Shown: positions 24,913 to 33,956 of the stretch, piece after piece
Layout: each line of letters opens with the position of its first letter
How positions within the stretch are numbered: position 1 is the first letter of the stretch
Notes under the pieces: model-generated
Seen by the model: the letters and a program-made list of their open reading frames with translations, nothing else
Told to the model about the DNA's origin: nothing
Databases searched by the model: none
Assembly: GCA_002345965.1 (NCBI GenBank)
Contig: DDTF01000018.1
Coordinates: 201 to 64,200 of the forward strand
Reading direction: 5' to 3'
DNA: 64,000 nt
Source of the DNA: Flammeovirgaceae bacterium UBA2371
GTDB lineage: Bacteria > Bacteroidota > Bacteroidia > Cytophagales > Cyclobacteriaceae
Translations under genes and position numbers: made by a program

Positions 24913-25504
24913 ATCCATTAAAGAAATTAGGGAAACTCCAGACCATCCATCCGTAAGCAGCAAACCGAAGAATTCTGGTGATAGAGATCAGGACAAAGGA
25001 TTTGAATGGAAAATTGATGGACCCCGCCAACATGCACATGGCCGAGAAAGGAATAGGTGTAACCGCACCTACAAACACAAGATAGCCGCCATATTTTCTT
25101 ATTTGTTTTTGATAATCCCCCAGGTATTTTTCGCTGATCTTTAAGAAAAATCCAGTCTTAGAAAAGTTGCGCCCGATATAATAACCGAGTAAACCTGCTC
25201 CATAGGAAATTATAGTAAGTAAAGTCAGATTAATTACATATTCTGATACTGGTAAGTGGTTCAGCACATACACAATCATAAAAAATTCTGGAGGCACCAA
25301 CCCAAAAACAATTTCAGAAATGGTAAAAATCAAATAAAATATTATTGGATTATCCTGAATTCGGGCGATGTGAGGCATGAAATTGTCCTGTATATAACCC
25401 TCTAGTAGAATAAAGGCCGTAATAATCACAGCGAACCAAAGCAATCCTTTGGCCAGGTTTTTAAACAAAAACCCAGATTTCGTTTCTTCCTCTACTGGTT
25501 CCAT
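24911..25504 (-). CDS. VTT/DedA-like (YqaA type) membrane protein
   Basis: A 197-aa membrane protein with about five hydrophobic segments. The signature region resembles VTT-domain (SNARE-associated/DedA) proteins: FGLVPPEFFMIVYVLNHL, a glycine-rich YGAGLLGYYIGRNFSKTG, and then GAVTPIPFSAMCMLAGSIN. Members act as lipid scramblases or flippases (family knowledge). The TPIPF and GSIN features fit the YqaA subgroup better than DedA. It starts 2 bases after the stop of the GNAT gene, so it is the third gene of a kinase-GNAT-VTT operon. Confidence 0.75.
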   Translation of the reverse strand: MEPVEEETKSGFLFKNLAKGLLWFAVIITAFILLEGYIQDNFMPHIARIQDNPIIFYLIFTISEIVFGLVPPEFFMIVYVLNHLPVSEYVINLTLLTIISYGAGLLGYYIGRNFSKTGFFLKISEKYLGDYQKQIRKYGGYLVFVGAVTPIPFSAMCMLAGSINFPFKSFVLISITRILRFAAYGWMVWSFPNFFNG

Positions 25505-25506
25505 TC

Positions 25507-26676
25507 CTAATTTAAAATTGGGTGTCGCTTAAATGGTTTGCTCTCATCAAAAAGTTTACGATAAGTGTGATGCACTTTACAAATTTCTGCCCCCACTTGC
25601 TCCACCACTACAATCATCTTTGGATTAAAATCACCAATCCAATTCATCTCATATTCATCATACCGCTTGTACTTCACCTGAAGTATTTCTCTTGCATTTA
25701 ATACCATAGCCCCATCGACTCCCTTACCCTGATGCGCTGGCACAATGCCAAACAATATACCAAAAGCTTTTCGGTTAGTTTTTAATAGTGTGTGCCATAC
25801 AAATTTAATTTTTCCAAGCCAGTCTAGCTTTCCGTTCACATACTTAAAAATTTGATTGATTTCCGGAAGGGATAGAAAAAAGGAAATAGGTTCTCCCTTA
25901 TAAAAACCAAAATAAAGCAGCCTGTTGTCCATAATTGGCTTCATCTGTTTCACTATCAACTTTGCTTGTTGCGCGGTCAGCTCTGGCATCTCTGCTCTGT
26001 TGGCCCAGGCATTGTTGTAAACCGTACGAAGGTATTCGGCTAACTTCCCAAGTTCATTTTTTTGTAAATGTCTGAATGAATAATCCTTATCCTCAGCCAG
26101 ACGTAAGGCCTTTGCCTCCAGCTTGGGAGAAAGCGGGTCCATTACTTTTCGAGCAAATGTGAATTGCTTGAAGTATACCTGAAAACCATATTCCTCAAAA
26201 TAAGTTTGATAATAAGGGAAGTTATAGTTGCATTGGTAATTGGGGTCTCTGTCAAATCCTTTCACCAGCAAACCCCACCACCGATCTTTATTACCAAAAT
26301 TAATTGGCCCGTCCATAGCTTCCATACCTTTTGATGATAGCCAGGTTTTACATTGATCCAATAGCATGAAAGCAGCATCCTTATTTTCAATGCACTCGAA
26401 AAAACCCATGCCCCCGGTTGGTTGATCATTGCCCTTATCCACCATTTTTTGATTAATGAAGGCTGCCACACGGCCAATTGTTTCACCATTATTATCCAAT
26501 AATATCCAACGGATACATTCACCATGGCGAAACGTTTTATTCTGCTCTTTGTCAAAGACAGATTCTATATCTTTATCCAGGGGTCTTATCCAATGCTTGC
26601 TGTCCTTATAAAGTCTTACAGGCAACAACAAAAAATTCCTAATGTCATCTTTATCAACAACCTCTTTAATCGTCAT
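25507..26676 (-). CDS. GNAT-like acyltransferase superfamily protein
   Basis: A 389-aa cytoplasmic protein with the features of a two-lobed GNAT fold. The C-terminal part contains FGILFGIVPAHQGKGVDGAMVLNA, which resembles the acyl-CoA-binding loop (Q/RxxGxG/A). The N-terminal part includes RVAAFINQKMV and GFFECIENKDAAFMLL, a typical beta-alpha segment. Similar proteins in Bacteroidota are generally annotated only as hypothetical or N-acetyltransferases. The substrate is unknown. Its ATG overlaps the kinase stop by 4 bases. Confidence 0.65.
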   Translation of the reverse strand: MTIKEVVDKDDIRNFLLLPVRLYKDSKHWIRPLDKDIESVFDKEQNKTFRHGECIRWILLDNNGETIGRVAAFINQKMVDKGNDQPTGGMGFFECIENKDAAFMLLDQCKTWLSSKGMEAMDGPINFGNKDRWWGLLVKGFDRDPNYQCNYNFPYYQTYFEEYGFQVYFKQFTFARKVMDPLSPKLEAKALRLAEDKDYSFRHLQKNELGKLAEYLRTVYNNAWANRAEMPELTAQQAKLIVKQMKPIMDNRLLYFGFYKGEPISFFLSLPEINQIFKYVNGKLDWLGKIKFVWHTLLKTNRKAFGILFGIVPAHQGKGVDGAMVLNAREILQVKYKRYDEYEMNWIGDFNPKMIVVVEQVGAEICKVHHTYRKLFDESKPFKRHPILN

Positions 26677-28508
26677 ATCAATTGTTCGTTGGGAATCATT
26701 ATCGTGAAGGTGGTGCCCTTATTGGGTGCACTTTCTACTTCTATAGTGCCTTTTAGTTTTTCAACAGCATTTTTAACTATATATAAGCCAAGTCCAGAGC
26801 CTGTAGAAACCTCACTGGCGCGATAAAACATTTCAAAGATATTATTCACCTTGTCTTCATCAATACCTATTCCATTATCGCTGAAAGTAATGGTTGCGCA
26901 CTTAGTGTCTACTTGAATGTTGATTGAAATATCAACCTGACTTGTTTTATCGTTTCTGTATTTAATGGAATTGGAAATGAGGTTTCTGAAAATCTCTTTG
27001 ATTCTCCATAAATCACTATAGAATTCAATTCCACTTATTAAAATCTTTTTACTTACAAGTTCTGCCCCCGAGAGGTAAGTTAAGTCCGAAAAGGAATCAT
27101 TAATAATTTGATTAAAATCAATTTCGCACAACTTGATTTCCATTTTCAGGTTTTTTGAATGACTTAGCACATCACCAATAAAATGGTCTAACTGCAATGC
27201 CTTTCTTCCAACAATTTCAATGTATTGATCAAGACTGTCATTGTTGTTTGGCATCTTGGCTAAGTTGACAAGGCCCAATATGGATGATAACGGAGCCCTT
27301 AAATCATGAGAAACCTTATAAACGAAATTGTCAAGCTCAGAATTTCTTACCTTAAGTTCTTCCTCCACTTTCTTACGTTCTGTTATGTCCACGTACAAAC
27401 CAAAAATCCCAATCGTTTTATCCTCCAACCTTACTGGAACTCCATAAATAATAACCGAAAGCAGTTGGTTATCCTTGGACTTCCTCACAGTTTCAATCTT
27501 AGCAACATTATAACTGGAAATAAGGCTGTTTAAATCACTCCCTTCATCCTCAAGTCCTGGAGGAACAATAAACTTTTCCAAAACACCTCCTTGCAACTCT
27601 CCTAGACTAAATCCAAACATCTCCTGAAACCCTCGATTCACATTCATCACTATCCCATTGGCATCAAGCATGACCACAGCAAGTGGCGCATTGTTGAAAA
27701 GCTGCGTGAATAACATCTCAGTCTTTCTAATTTCAGCTTCCGCTTCTTTTTGCCCTGTAACATCTAAAATGATATTGAGTACTGATACCTCCCCCGCAAT
27801 ACTTACAGGTAATGCGCTTGATAGTACATCAATTGAACGACCGTCCACGCGCAGATACTTTGCCTCTATTTGCACGGCTGCGTTTCCATCAGTTACCGAT
27901 TTCATTCTTTGTTGTACAACACTTCGGAACTCCGGATGCACAAAATCTATCATCTCCCTTCCAATTAATGTTGCCCCATTTATTGCCCCAAGAATTTCCG
28001 CAATTCTTTCATTGGCATACAGTAATTTTCCGTGTCTATGTACTATTGCTCCAATAGGAAGAAACTCCAATAAGTTTTTGTATTCCTTTTCTATCAACCG
28101 CTCTCTTAGCTCTATTTCTTTTCTTTTGGAGACGTCTGTAATGATTCCACTAAAAACAATTGAATTGTCATTCAAACGTATTGGCGAGCCTTTTGCTTCA
28201 ACCCATACTATGTTACCATTAAATGAAATTCTCCCCTCCCAATTAAACTCAGAAAGTGTCTGAATGCAACGGTCTTTGACTTCTTCAAGTGAATCCAGAT
28301 CATCCTCGTGGATAAACTCACTCATGGGCAATGCGCCACTTAACAGTATTTCTTTTTTCAAACCCAAAATCTCCTCGCATCTTGGACTTAAATACGTAAA
28401 GTCTCTTGACCCATCAGGGAAAATTGAATACTGAAATACAACTGCCGGTAGATTGTCAATTATGTGTTGAAGCACGCCAATCTGAGGTTGTCCAAGCTTT
28501 TGATCCAT
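26673..28508 (-). CDS. Soluble PAS-PAS-PAS sensor histidine kinase
   Basis: A 611-aa histidine kinase with no transmembrane segment. Three PAS modules are visible, at about residues 8-130 (FTYLSPRCEEILGLKKEIL), 140-255 (LLYANERIAEILGAI) and 265-385 (GIVMNVNRGFQEMFGFSLG). The dimerisation box follows with phosphoacceptor His401 (VSHDLRAPLSSILG), then a catalytic domain with SNSIKYRND, FSDNGIGIDEDKVNNIFEMF and GSGLGLYIVKNAVEKL. It has no receiver domain and no response regulator gene beside it, so its output is unknown. The next gene overlaps by 4 bases. Confidence 0.93.
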   Translation of the reverse strand: MDQKLGQPQIGVLQHIIDNLPAVVFQYSIFPDGSRDFTYLSPRCEEILGLKKEILLSGALPMSEFIHEDDLDSLEEVKDRCIQTLSEFNWEGRISFNGNIVWVEAKGSPIRLNDNSIVFSGIITDVSKRKEIELRERLIEKEYKNLLEFLPIGAIVHRHGKLLYANERIAEILGAINGATLIGREMIDFVHPEFRSVVQQRMKSVTDGNAAVQIEAKYLRVDGRSIDVLSSALPVSIAGEVSVLNIILDVTGQKEAEAEIRKTEMLFTQLFNNAPLAVVMLDANGIVMNVNRGFQEMFGFSLGELQGGVLEKFIVPPGLEDEGSDLNSLISSYNVAKIETVRKSKDNQLLSVIIYGVPVRLEDKTIGIFGLYVDITERKKVEEELKVRNSELDNFVYKVSHDLRAPLSSILGLVNLAKMPNNNDSLDQYIEIVGRKALQLDHFIGDVLSHSKNLKMEIKLCEIDFNQIINDSFSDLTYLSGAELVSKKILISGIEFYSDLWRIKEIFRNLISNSIKYRNDKTSQVDISINIQVDTKCATITFSDNGIGIDEDKVNNIFEMFYRASEVSTGSGLGLYIVKNAVEKLKGTIEVESAPNKGTTFTIMIPNEQLI

Positions 28509-28525
28509 CTTTACTTAAAGGATAA

Positions 28526-28543
28526 AAAGCAATATAATGCTTT
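28526..28543 (-). terminator. Weak terminator-like hairpin before the PAS kinase gene
   Basis: A 6-bp stem AAAGCA/TGCTTT (28526-28531 and 28538-28543) with a 6-base loop, followed on the minus strand by a T-rich TTATC. It lies between the DJ-1 lipoprotein gene and the kinase gene. Only two G-C pairs, so weak. Confidence 0.3.
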
Positions 28544-28588
28544 CAGTTCATTTAGAATATGAGCACGTAAGGATTTAGGCAAATATGT

Positions 28589-29314
28589 CTATCTGCCAAC
28601 TGCGATATGTTTCACCTCGTTCAATTGCCAGTCAATTACCAAGCCTTGGGCGATGCCGTCTGCCACCTTTTTGCCATAAAGTAATTCAACTAGGTAAAGC
28701 GCAGGATCGTATGACTTGGCACCTCCCGCTGAAGTAATCGCCTTTCGGTCGTGAACAAAACTTATTCCTTCGTGAACTACCAGCCGAGGATAGCTTTCTT
28801 TGAAACGCTGGATGTCCCCTGGAAAGGTGGTGCATTCATAAGACTCCAGAAGACCAGCATTTGCCAGCACGAAAGCTCCATCACAAAGTGACATGAAGTA
28901 AGAAGCCTCCTTTCCGCTTTTGCGCACAAACTCCGTAAGGACTTCATTTTGCAGATCTTCATCCATACTATGAGCTGCACTTGGGACAACTAAAATATCT
29001 ATAGCTGGAATTGAATCAACAGTAAATGCGTAATCTGGTATGATTTTAAGCCCTTCGAATGAAGTAATTGTGTCTTGATGCTGAGCTACAGTAAATACCC
29101 TGATGAATGGATTTACATGAAATTTTGTGTGATGCAAAACATCCATTGGTGCTATGAGTTCAGAATTATAAACTCCATCAACTATTAAAAATGCAGCATT
29201 TAATTCTTTTGCCGGGTAAACAGGGGCGAGTGTGGTGGTGCTTTTATTTTGCGTAGGTGCTTGCTTGCAAGAAACCACTGCTCCAATTATTAGCAAAATA
29301 CAAGTTAAGCGCAT
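28589..29314 (-). CDS. DJ-1/PfpI-family lipoprotein
   Basis: A 241-aa lipoprotein. From the ATG at 29314 the N-terminus is MRLTCILLIIGAVVSC, a classic lipobox. The remainder is a DJ-1/PfpI (class I glutamine amidotransferase-like) domain. It includes NAAFLIVDGVYNSELIAPMD, DILVVPSAAHSMD and the nucleophile elbow FMSLCDGAFVLANAGLL with Cys144, then TSAGGAKSYDPALYLVE. Family members include transcription regulators, proteases, deglycases and isonitrile hydratases. An exported lipidated form is unusual. A longer frame starts with GTG at 29368 but would bury the signal. It is last in the UbiA-like/methyltransferase operon. Confidence 0.8.
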   Translation of the reverse strand: MRLTCILLIIGAVVSCKQAPTQNKSTTTLAPVYPAKELNAAFLIVDGVYNSELIAPMDVLHHTKFHVNPFIRVFTVAQHQDTITSFEGLKIIPDYAFTVDSIPAIDILVVPSAAHSMDEDLQNEVLTEFVRKSGKEASYFMSLCDGAFVLANAGLLESYECTTFPGDIQRFKESYPRLVVHEGISFVHDRKAITSAGGAKSYDPALYLVELLYGKKVADGIAQGLVIDWQLNEVKHIAVGR

Positions 29315-29368
29315 AAGAAGTTTAAAATTGGTTAGGAGATTGAAGGTAACTAAAATTGGAGAATTCAC

Positions 29369-30010
29369 TTAGGTAGCCACCTTCTTATCACAACTATAAA
29401 CGTTGCTTTGAATAAATTGTCCGTAAAAAGAATTGCACTCACCAACAGTAAAATGTTTTGATCTAATCGCTTGATCCCAATCCGGAAGAGACTTTACATC
29501 GATTGCATCAATTATTTTAAAAAACCTGTACATCAGCCATAACAAAAAACGATGCCAATAATTCTTATTTACAAAATCAGCGACAAGCCAAACTCCGTTA
29601 ATCTTTAATTTTGCACTCATCTGTTGTGCCAATTCCATGATTTGATCCTCGCGAAACATATCAACAAAAAAATGTGTGATTACCACATCAAATTCTGTTT
29701 TTGGAATGTCCAAATGAGTACCATGGATAAATTGAATGTTATTTGAAAAATTAAGCTTTTGAGTAGCCTTTTCAAGCATTACCAAAGATGCTTCAACATA
29801 CCAAATTTTACAGGTAGGCTTTTCCTTCAAGAAATCAACTAGCCAATTGCCGCTGCCTCCCCCCAATACCAAAATACTGGCTTCCCTGGGAATAATTCTC
29901 AAGTGAATTCTCTGCGCCTTCAATATACTACCCCCAAATATCAGTTTGGTCATCCCATCATAAAAGGGAGCAATCTTGTCAAATCTATTCAATGAAGGTT
30001 TATTGCTCAT
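29369..30010 (-). CDS. Class I SAM-dependent methyltransferase
   Basis: A 213-aa methyltransferase. Motif I is SILVLGGGSGNWLVDFL. The acidic residue after beta strand 2 is in KIWYVEASLVMLEKA. The motif IV region is FDVVITHFFVDMF, and VWLVADFVN follows. The start FDKIAPFYDGMTKLIFGGSI resembles UbiE/COQ5-like enzymes of quinone or lipid methylation. I used the ATG at 30010, overlapping the stop of the UbiA-like gene (ATGA), rather than one five codons upstream. The pairing with a UbiA-like gene supports a lipid or quinone substrate, by inference only. Confidence 0.78.
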   Translation of the reverse strand: MSNKPSLNRFDKIAPFYDGMTKLIFGGSILKAQRIHLRIIPREASILVLGGGSGNWLVDFLKEKPTCKIWYVEASLVMLEKATQKLNFSNNIQFIHGTHLDIPKTEFDVVITHFFVDMFREDQIMELAQQMSAKLKINGVWLVADFVNKNYWHRFLLWLMYRFFKIIDAIDVKSLPDWDQAIRSKHFTVGECNSFYGQFIQSNVYSCDKKVAT

Positions 30011-30825
30011 AGCATCCAATAGCATATTGGAATCAAAAAAACGGCATCGCCTGCCAATCTGTACCTGTCGTTACACGAAAACCAATTTGCTTTTAAAAAA
30101 ATAAACAGCAGGACGAGATACATCAGAAAAAAAACAACCCATATCTGGAATTGTGTTCCTATCATAAACGCGTAACTTAAAAGCACAAGCTGAATAAGTA
30201 AAAGTGCATAAAGGATTGTTTGAGCAATTTTGTCACCTACACTCGTTACTAATGAAGGATGATTATCCATTCTATCTTTATCTCTATCAAACCATGAAAA
30301 CAGCACGAGGTTAATGAGTGCGGTGTTAAAAAATAAAACAGCAGGTAATGTATGTAGCACTTTAACTGACATTTCGGACATAGCTATGATCGGAAGCATC
30401 ACACCAACGCAATAAAGCATCGCCCCAAGCACTTCTTTTAAAAAGCGCAATTTTCTCTGCACTAAAAAATAGACTACAACCAATAAGGCCAGGCGGATGC
30501 CCATGTCCAAAACAGGTTTGTAAATAAAAAATAGCAACGGCAGAATACTAATGAAAATACCAATTGCAAGCCAAAAAATGGTTTTAAAATATTGCTGATG
30601 GAATCGGTGGCGCATCGTTGATGCCTCATTTTTTATTATCCTTGCGTCCACCAGATGATCTGCTGTATAGATTAACCACACCGTAAGCCCAAGGCATACC
30701 AATCCTTGCGGCTTAACATGAACATCAAATACATTGGTTAGAAAATAGGCTGAAACAGCGGCACCAAATGCCACATCCAAGCTTAGGAGATTGAAGTATC
30801 GGTAATAAGTAAATAGCCGCTGCAT
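30007..30825 (-). CDS. UbiA-like polytopic membrane protein
   Basis: A 272-aa protein with about nine helices. Two short polar loops recall the aspartate motifs of UbiA prenyltransferases: ADHLVDARI after helix 2, and SWFDRDKDRMDNHPS mid-protein. They are not the full canonical NDxxDxxxD and DxxxDxxxD, so catalytic activity is uncertain. I used the ATG at 30825. The frame extends to a TTG at 30861, but that part lies within the atp terminator hairpin. The next gene is a methyltransferase, overlapping by 4 bases. Confidence 0.6.
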   Translation of the reverse strand: MQRLFTYYRYFNLLSLDVAFGAAVSAYFLTNVFDVHVKPQGLVCLGLTVWLIYTADHLVDARIIKNEASTMRHRFHQQYFKTIFWLAIGIFISILPLLFFIYKPVLDMGIRLALLVVVYFLVQRKLRFLKEVLGAMLYCVGVMLPIIAMSEMSVKVLHTLPAVLFFNTALINLVLFSWFDRDKDRMDNHPSLVTSVGDKIAQTILYALLLIQLVLLSYAFMIGTQFQIWVVFFLMYLVLLFIFLKANWFSCNDRYRLAGDAVFLIPICYWML

Positions 30826-30826
30826 C

Positions 30827-30859
30827 AAAAAAGAAAGCTCTCGGGTTAGGAGAGCTTTC
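30827..30859 (-). terminator. Rho-independent terminator of the atp operon
   Basis: A 10-bp stem (GAAAGCTCTC at 30833-30842, complement at 30850-30859) with a 7-base loop, followed on the minus strand by six T (30827-30832). It lies 25 bases after the atpG stop and ends one base before the ATG of the UbiA-like gene. Confidence 0.9.
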
Positions 30860-30884
30860 AATTTATAAAGAATTGTGGTGCTTT

Positions 30885-31763
30885 TTATGAGGATTTCAGT
30901 GCTTCCGCACCTCCTACAATTTCCAATATTTCCTTGGTAATGGCAGCCTGACGCGTACGGTTGTAAGTAAGCTTCAATTCTTTCAGTAACTCACCTGCGT
31001 TTTCGGTAGCCTTGTCCATGGCTGTCATTCTCGCTCCATTCTCTGCCGCGTTTGAATCCAATACCGCTTTGAACAACTGCACTTTAAGCGACTTAGGAAT
31101 TAATCCTGTAACAATCTCCTCTCGATTAGGTTGATAGATATAATCTGCATCTGTAGTTCCTGAATCTCCGTCAACTGATAGGATGGGCAAATAAGGTTCT
31201 ACTCTCAAAATCTGAGTAGCTACATTCTTGAACTCATTGAACACGATTTCAATCTTATCGTACTTACCACTTTTAAATCCATTCATCATATGTTCAGCTG
31301 CCCTGGACACATTATCAAACGATATGTCCTGAAACATAGTCGAATAAGCATCTTCTACCTTGAAACCACGCTTCTTAAAATATTCGAGCGCTTTCTTCCC
31401 AATAGGCAAAATGGTTACCGTTCCCTGGATTTGCTGTTGTTCATACTTATCCTTTATCAGTTTAAGGGTAGCTTTAAAAACAGTTGAATTAAAGGAACCA
31501 CACAAACCTCGATCGGCACTTACGGTCACAATAAGGATATTCTTCTCTTCACGCACTTCATTGTACCAATTTTGCGCTTCCTCATTGGCACCAGACACAC
31601 TTCTCAACACCTCAGATAGCTTCTGAGAAAACGGCCTCATCTGGATAATTCTCTCCTGAGACTTTCTCAACTTGGCAGCCGCAACCATCTTCATGGCTTT
31701 GGTGATCTGCTGCGTAGAGATGATAGAAGAAATTCTGCTTTTTACTTCCTTTAAACTGGCCAT
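30885..31763 (-). CDS. atpG: ATP synthase gamma subunit
   Basis: A 292-aa central-shaft subunit of F1. The N-terminus MASLKEVKSRISSIISTQQI and the following TKAMKMVAAAKLRKSQ are the family signature. The C-terminus has ENAGELLKELKLTYNRTRQA and ITKEILEIVGGAEAL, the matching helix of the coiled-coil rotor. VSADRGLCGSFN is also typical. It is the last gene of the operon, 8 bases after atpA, and is followed by a terminator. In many other phyla the beta and epsilon genes would come next. They are not here. Confidence 0.97.
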   Translation of the reverse strand: MASLKEVKSRISSIISTQQITKAMKMVAAAKLRKSQERIIQMRPFSQKLSEVLRSVSGANEEAQNWYNEVREEKNILIVTVSADRGLCGSFNSTVFKATLKLIKDKYEQQQIQGTVTILPIGKKALEYFKKRGFKVEDAYSTMFQDISFDNVSRAAEHMMNGFKSGKYDKIEIVFNEFKNVATQILRVEPYLPILSVDGDSGTTDADYIYQPNREEIVTGLIPKSLKVQLFKAVLDSNAAENGARMTAMDKATENAGELLKELKLTYNRTRQAAITKEILEIVGGAEALKSS

Positions 31764-31771
31764 TTTTCGTA

Positions 31772-33346
31772 TTAATATTTAGAAGCCAATTCTAACGCTG
31801 CCTTCTTAATAGTTTCTACATCCGCATCTTCAAACTTACCTGCTCTGAAATTGTCAAGTACAGCTTTATTTTGTGCTCTCAACAGAGTAGTAAATTCTTT
31901 TTCAAATTCCTTCACCTTTTCAACAGGCACATTGTCAATGTAACCTTTGGTAGAGGCCAGAATCATTGCAACTTGCTCCTCTACTGGAACTGGTGCATAC
32001 TGTGGCTGCTTCAATACCTCTGTATTTCTTCTTCCACGCTCGATGGTCAATTTTGTAGAGGCATCAAGGTCTGATCCAAACTTGGCGAAAGCTTCAAGCT
32101 CTCTAAACTGTGCCTGATCCAACTTAAGTGTACCTGCCACTTTTTTCATTGACTTAATCTGCGCTGAACCTCCCACACGAGATACCGAGATACCCACGTT
32201 GATTGCAGGACGAATACCTGAGTTGAACAGGTTGGTCTCAAGGAATATCTGTCCGTCAGTAATTGAAATTACGTTGGTAGGGATATAGGCAGAAACGTCA
32301 TTGGCTTGTGTTTCAATGATTGGAAGTGCCGTAAGTGAGCCACCACCCTTCACTTTACTTTTAAGTGATGAAGGCAAATCATTCATCTTGGATGCAATCT
32401 CATCATTGGCAATAATTTTTGCAGCACGCTCCAATAAACGAGAGTGCAAATAGAATACGTCACCTGGATAAGCCTCACGTCCAGGAGGTCTTCTCAACAA
32501 AAGCGAAACTTCACGGTAGGCAACAGCCTGCTTTGACAAGTCATCATAAATTACCAATGCAGGGCGTCCTGTATCTCTGAAGTATTCACCAATCGCGGCA
32601 CCTGTAAAGGGTGCAAAGAATTGCATTGGAGCAGGATCAGCTGCAGATGCAGAAACGATTACAGTGTAATCCATTGCTCCTGCCTTTTCTAACGTATTTA
32701 CAATACCAGCAACGGTTGATGCCTTCTGACCAATGGCTACATATATACAATATACGGGCTCTCCTTTTTCGTAAAATTCTTTTTGATTGATAATGGTATC
32801 AATAGCCACGGCAGTCTTACCTGTCTGACGATCGCCAATGATCAACTCTCGTTGCCCTCTTCCGATTGGAATCATGGCGTCAATCGCTTTGATACCTGTT
32901 TGCAAAGGCTCATTTACTGGCTGACGGAAAATTACCCCGGGCGCCTTACGCTCCAATGGCATTTCGTAAAGCTCCCCTTTGATAGGCCCTTTACCATCGA
33001 TAGGCTCAGCCAACGTATTAACTACTCTTCCCAATACACCCTCACCTACCTTAATAGAGGCAATGAGGCCTGTACGCTTTACTGTATCCCCTTCCTTAAT
33101 TCCTTTGGAATCTCCCAGCAACACAACACCCACATTGTCTTCTTCAAGGTTAAGTACCATTGCACGCAGGCCATTTTCGAATTGAATAAGCTCACCCGCT
33201 TGCGCTTTAGTAAGTCCGTAAATACGGGCAACACCGTCACCAACAGTGAGCACGGTTCCAATTTCTTCCAGTTCTGCACTGGTACGAGCACCTGAAAGTT
33301 GCTCTCTCAAAATTGCTGATACTTCTTCGGGTCTAATTTCTGCCAT
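31772..33346 (-). CDS. atpA: ATP synthase alpha subunit
   Basis: A 524-aa F1 alpha subunit. The P-loop is GDRQTGKTAVAIDTI. The regulatory-site features include the DDLSKQAVAYREVSLLLRRP stretch and the alpha arginine finger in ISVSRVGGSAQ. The N-terminal region (EIGTVLTVGDGVARIYGL) forms the crown barrel. Length is normal. It starts 45 bases after atpH and ends 8 bases before atpG. Confidence 0.98.
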   Translation of the reverse strand: MAEIRPEEVSAILREQLSGARTSAELEEIGTVLTVGDGVARIYGLTKAQAGELIQFENGLRAMVLNLEEDNVGVVLLGDSKGIKEGDTVKRTGLIASIKVGEGVLGRVVNTLAEPIDGKGPIKGELYEMPLERKAPGVIFRQPVNEPLQTGIKAIDAMIPIGRGQRELIIGDRQTGKTAVAIDTIINQKEFYEKGEPVYCIYVAIGQKASTVAGIVNTLEKAGAMDYTVIVSASAADPAPMQFFAPFTGAAIGEYFRDTGRPALVIYDDLSKQAVAYREVSLLLRRPPGREAYPGDVFYLHSRLLERAAKIIANDEIASKMNDLPSSLKSKVKGGGSLTALPIIETQANDVSAYIPTNVISITDGQIFLETNLFNSGIRPAINVGISVSRVGGSAQIKSMKKVAGTLKLDQAQFRELEAFAKFGSDLDASTKLTIERGRRNTEVLKQPQYAPVPVEEQVAMILASTKGYIDNVPVEKVKEFEKEFTTLLRAQNKAVLDNFRAGKFEDADVETIKKAALELASKY

Positions 33347-33391
33347 GATTTATTAATGATTTCTTGTATATCCTTTTTCTTTTTGAACAAC

Positions 33392-33952
33392 TTAATATTC
33401 TCTCACAAATGGATTTTCTTTGAATGACAACTTCAGCGCTCTCAGCTTACTGCTAAGTGAAGCGTCTATTTGCTTGTCTCCCACATTCAATATAAACCCA
33501 CCAATAAGGTCATTGTCGACTTTTTCCTCGAGCTCAATTACTTTCTTGTCGCTTAACTTTTTAATAATATTTTCAATCTCTGTTCGAAGCTCCTGATCCA
33601 AAGGAAAAGTGGTAGAAATGGTGGCTTTTTGAATTCCTTTGAACTCGTTGTAAGCATTATGAAATTCGTGTGCTATTGCCGGCAATATTGCTTCTCTGTT
33701 TTTTGCAGTCACGATATCAATGATGGCCATGGTAAGTTTGTTCATCTTACCCTCAAAAATCTTTACCAGAACGGCTTTCTTTTTATCGTGTTTGATGATG
33801 GGACTGCGCAGCAATGACACCAAATCATGACTCTCTTTGCATGTTTTATCGATGAGTTGCATGTCTTTATGCACTTCATCCAGCACACCCTGCTCTTGTG
33901 CCAATCCCAAAAGTGATCTTACGTATCGCGATGCAGCTCTGAAGTCCGACAT
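33392..33952 (-). CDS. atpH: ATP synthase delta subunit
   Basis: A 186-aa F1 delta (OSCP-type) subunit linking the b stalk to the alpha/beta head. The N-terminal helical bundle (ASRYVRSLLGLAQEQGVLDE) and the C-terminal LEEKVDNDLIGGFILNVGDK, QIDASLSSKLRALK are characteristic. It is 4 bases downstream of atpF. Confidence 0.95.
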   Translation of the reverse strand: MSDFRAASRYVRSLLGLAQEQGVLDEVHKDMQLIDKTCKESHDLVSLLRSPIIKHDKKKAVLVKIFEGKMNKLTMAIIDIVTAKNREAILPAIAHEFHNAYNEFKGIQKATISTTFPLDQELRTEIENIIKKLSDKKVIELEEKVDNDLIGGFILNVGDKQIDASLSSKLRALKLSFKENPFVREY

Positions 33953-33956
33953 TTCT

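Noticed and set aside
32783..33295. 170-codon frame antisense to atpA
   Set aside because: The opposite strand is unmistakable ATP synthase alpha. Long antisense frames are common opposite conserved genes.
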